Source: Paraburkholderia sp. BCC1884 (GTDB lineage: Bacteria > Pseudomonadota > Gammaproteobacteria > Burkholderiales > Burkholderiaceae). From it: a DNA stretch of 64,000 bases. This document shows, piece after piece, positions 62,279-64,000 of the stretch; positions within the stretch are counted from its first letter, which is position 1, and each line of letters starts with the position of its first letter. Under the pieces are notes generated by a model, which saw only the letters and a list, made by a program, of their open reading frames with translations, was not told the origin of the DNA and searched no databases. Both the position numbers and the translations under genes were made by a program. The stretch spans positions 372,001-436,000 of the forward strand of contig NZ_CAAJGL010000079.1 in NCBI RefSeq assembly GCF_900996225.1. The letters are read 5' to 3'.

Positions 62279-63307
62279 ATGATCGACCTTCACACCAGGC
62301 AGCGCGAAGCCGGCGAATCCGCGCCGCACGCGCAACTGATCTCTATCTGCATACCCGCCTGCAATCGGGCCGACCTGCTCGAAGAAGCGATCGACAGTTG
62401 TCTCGCGCAGACCTTTCGCGAATTCGAAATCCTGATCGGCGACGATTCGAGCGACGATAGTTCGCAGAAGGTGGTAGAGCGTTGCCGCTTGCGCAGCGAC
62501 CGTCCGATTCGTTACGAACGCAACCAGCCGCGCCTCGGTCAGGCTGCCAATGTGAACCGCCTGTTCGCGCGCGCGCAGGGTGCGCGCCTGCTGCTGCTGC
62601 ATGACGACGACCGGCTCGATCCGCGCGCCTTGAGCCTGCTCGACGCCTGCTGGCAACGCTATCCGGACCTGATCGTGGCCTTCGGCAAGCAGCGTGTGAT
62701 CCAGCACGACGGCACGCCGCTGCCCGAATCCACCGAGCGGATGAACCGCGATTACCGGCGCGTGGCCGAGCGCGATGGGCGTTTGCCGGTGCCCGCGCTG
62801 GCCGGCATCGAGCAGATGTTCCCGAACAACGGTTATCTGATCGATACGCCGACCGCGCGCCGGATCGGCTATCGCACCGTGGCCGAAGTAGGCGACGCGT
62901 GCGACTTCGATTTCGGCTTGCGCTGCAGTCTCGACGCAAACGCGATCTGCTTCGTGAACGAGATCGTGTCGGACGTGCGCGAAACGACGCAGGCGATTTC
63001 AAAACAGGCCTTGCCCGCGATGCACGCCTTCATCCAACTGCGCGACAGCGTCGTGCCGGAGCCCGCGCAGGCCGCACGCGACGCAGCGATGCGGCGTCTT
63101 GCGCCGCGCGCGTCGTCCTCGTTTGCGCTGGCCGGGCAGCCGGGCGCCGCCTGGCGGCTGCTGCTCTCCCGGCACTATGCGCCGCGCGAGCGCTTGCGTG
63201 CGCGTTACGTTTACAACGTATGGCTCGCCGCACGCTCGACTTTTCGCTTCATTCTGGTCCCGCGTTTAAATCGGAATCAGAAAGAATGTGGCAAAGCATA
63301 CAGATGA
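62279..63307 (+). CDS. Glycosyltransferase family 2
   Basis: A 342-residue GT2. ISICIPACNRADLLEEAIDS, EILIGDDSSDDSSQKVVERC and LLLLHDDDRLDPRALSLLDA are the nucleotide-sugar and DxD parts. CGGAG is 6 nt before the ATG. Its stop overlaps an ATG of a 20-codon frame (ATGA). The open frame reaches back to 62036 but the region upstream of 62279 is Arg/Pro-rich and not coding. Confidence 0.88.
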   Translation: MIDLHTRQREAGESAPHAQLISICIPACNRADLLEEAIDSCLAQTFREFEILIGDDSSDDSSQKVVERCRLRSDRPIRYERNQPRLGQAANVNRLFARAQGARLLLLHDDDRLDPRALSLLDACWQRYPDLIVAFGKQRVIQHDGTPLPESTERMNRDYRRVAERDGRLPVPALAGIEQMFPNNGYLIDTPTARRIGYRTVAEVGDACDFDFGLRCSLDANAICFVNEIVSDVRETTQAISKQALPAMHAFIQLRDSVVPEPAQAARDAAMRRLAPRASSSFALAGQPGAAWRLLLSRHYAPRERLRARYVYNVWLAARSTFRFILVPRLNRNQKECGKAYR

Positions 63308-63366
63308 ACCAGGTAATCTTTGCTGTAATGCCTCAAACGGGAGACCCCGTGAGGAGCGTAGCGTGA
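63304..63366 (+). CDS. 20-codon frame linking GT2 and hydrolase genes
   Basis: Begins MNQVIFAVMP. Its ATG overlaps the GT2 stop (ATGA, 63304-63307) and its stop overlaps the hydrolase start (GTGA, 63363-63366). It has no good Shine-Dalgarno of its own and contains the GAGGAG of the next gene, so it may serve as a translation relay rather than make a working peptide. Confidence 0.4.
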   Translation: MNQVIFAVMPQTGDPVRSVA

Positions 63367-64000
63367 GGCCAGTAGTCTTTGATGGCCAGTTCGGCTGGTT
63401 GCATCCGGCGCGCGGCCCCGAAGGTGTGGTGCTGTGTTATCCGTTCGGGTACGACTCGCTTTGCACGTATCGCGGCATGCGCCGTCTTGCCGAGCGGCTC
63501 GCTGCGCGCGGCATGCCGGTACTGCGTTTCGATTATCCAGGCACCGGCGATTCGGCCGGCGACGCCAGCGAACCCGGCCGCTGGCGCGCGTGGATCGACA
63601 GCATCAAGCAGGCCGTGGCGTTGCTGCGCGAGTCTACCGGCGTGGAGCGCGTCAGCCTGGTCGGACTGCGGCTGGGCGGCATGCTGGCCGCGCTCGCCGC
63701 GCAGGAACTCGGCGATGTGAACGGTCTCGTGCTGCTGGCTCCCGTGCTGTCCGGCAAGAACTATCAACGTGAGTTGCGAGCGCATTATCGTCAGTGGCTG
63801 TCGATTCCGGCCGCGATGGACTGCACGCCCGAAGCCGACACCGACGCATTTGTCGAAGCGTACGGTTTCCGGCTCTATCAGGACACGCTGGAGAGCATGC
63901 GTGCCGTCGACCTGCGCCGCGACGCGAGTCGTCCGGCGCAGCGTGTGTTACTGCTCGATTCGCTGGACCCCGCCCGCATCGACGCGCTGACTGCGCACTA
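63363..64000 (+). CDS. Alpha/beta hydrolase-like protein lacking the nucleophile Ser, truncated by window end
   Basis: 212 codons are visible; the gene runs off the right edge. GTG 63363 has GAGGAG (63351-63356) 6 nt upstream. The sequence PARGPEGVVLCYPFGYDSLC and VLRFDYPGTGDSAGDASEPG is alpha/beta-hydrolase fold, close to the exosortase-A-associated hydrolase 2 group as I recall it. The nucleophile elbow reads VGLRLGGML: Arg103 stands where a Ser is needed (GxSxG), so classical esterase activity is unlikely. Context suggests an accessory role in polysaccharide biosynthesis. Confidence 0.8.
   Translation, partial: MRPVVFDGQFGWLHPARGPEGVVLCYPFGYDSLCTYRGMRRLAERLAARGMPVLRFDYPGTGDSAGDASEPGRWRAWIDSIKQAVALLRESTGVERVSLVGLRLGGMLAALAAQELGDVNGLVLLAPVLSGKNYQRELRAHYRQWLSIPAAMDCTPEADTDAFVEAYGFRLYQDTLESMRAVDLRRDASRPAQRVLLLDSLDPARIDALTAH

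Overview
The window is GC-rich, densely coded DNA of a Burkholderiales type. The best guess is Paraburkholderia or a close relative: a second Hfq with a long Gly/His-rich tail, DUF2968 and DUF3613-type proteins, an exopolysaccharide locus and the fad gene order all fit. The identification is by gene content only; there is no rRNA to anchor it.

Layout. (1) 1-9807: a Tad/Flp pilus locus on the + strand (secretin end, CpaE, CpaF, TadB, TadC, TadD, a DUF3613-like protein, a TadG-like protein) closed by a sigma-54 activator with an atypical GSFTGA loop. (2) 9855-17158: mixed small units: a DUF2968 protein, two small unknowns, Hfq2, a small lipoprotein with an ECF sigma/anti-sigma pair, a vanillyl-alcohol/eugenol-oxidase-type flavoenzyme and a DUF1571-like exported protein. 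(3) 17209-26793: a fatty-acid beta-oxidation operon on the - strand (TetR regulator, FadE, two-domain FabG, MaoC, FadI-like thiolase, FadD) with a clear operator over the promoter. (4) 27153-35602: housekeeping and transport: MFS carrier, MAPEG protein, ClC channel, two tRNA-Leu(CAG) units each with its own promoter and terminator, RNase R, RlmB, RpiA. (5) 35741-64000: a large exopolysaccharide island.

The island contains Wzc-type tyrosine kinase, priming glycosyltransferase, Wzy-like polymerase, Wzx-like flippase, seven glycosyltransferases, a Crp/FNR regulator, a secreted beta-propeller and a GNAT protein. Two unusual modules sit inside it. One is a - strand operon (52139-45830) of a carrier protein, an acyl-CoA-dehydrogenase-like protein, an amino acid:carrier-protein ligase, a DUF1839 protein and a GH2 beta-mannosidase-like enzyme. 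These encode the steps needed to charge an amino acid on a carrier protein, oxidise it and hand it to an acceptor, which may be the polysaccharide. The other is a HigBA toxin-antitoxin pair.

Regulatory DNA worth attention: a palindrome TTCGC-N5-GCGAA occurs twice in tandem upstream of higBA and once in the divergent promoter of the two neighbouring glycosyltransferase genes. A 25-27 nt leader element with the ribosome binding site is repeated before the Crp/FNR gene and before a 14-codon reading frame coupled to wzc. A second tiny coupled frame lies between the last glycosyltransferase and a hydrolase-like gene that lacks its nucleophile serine.
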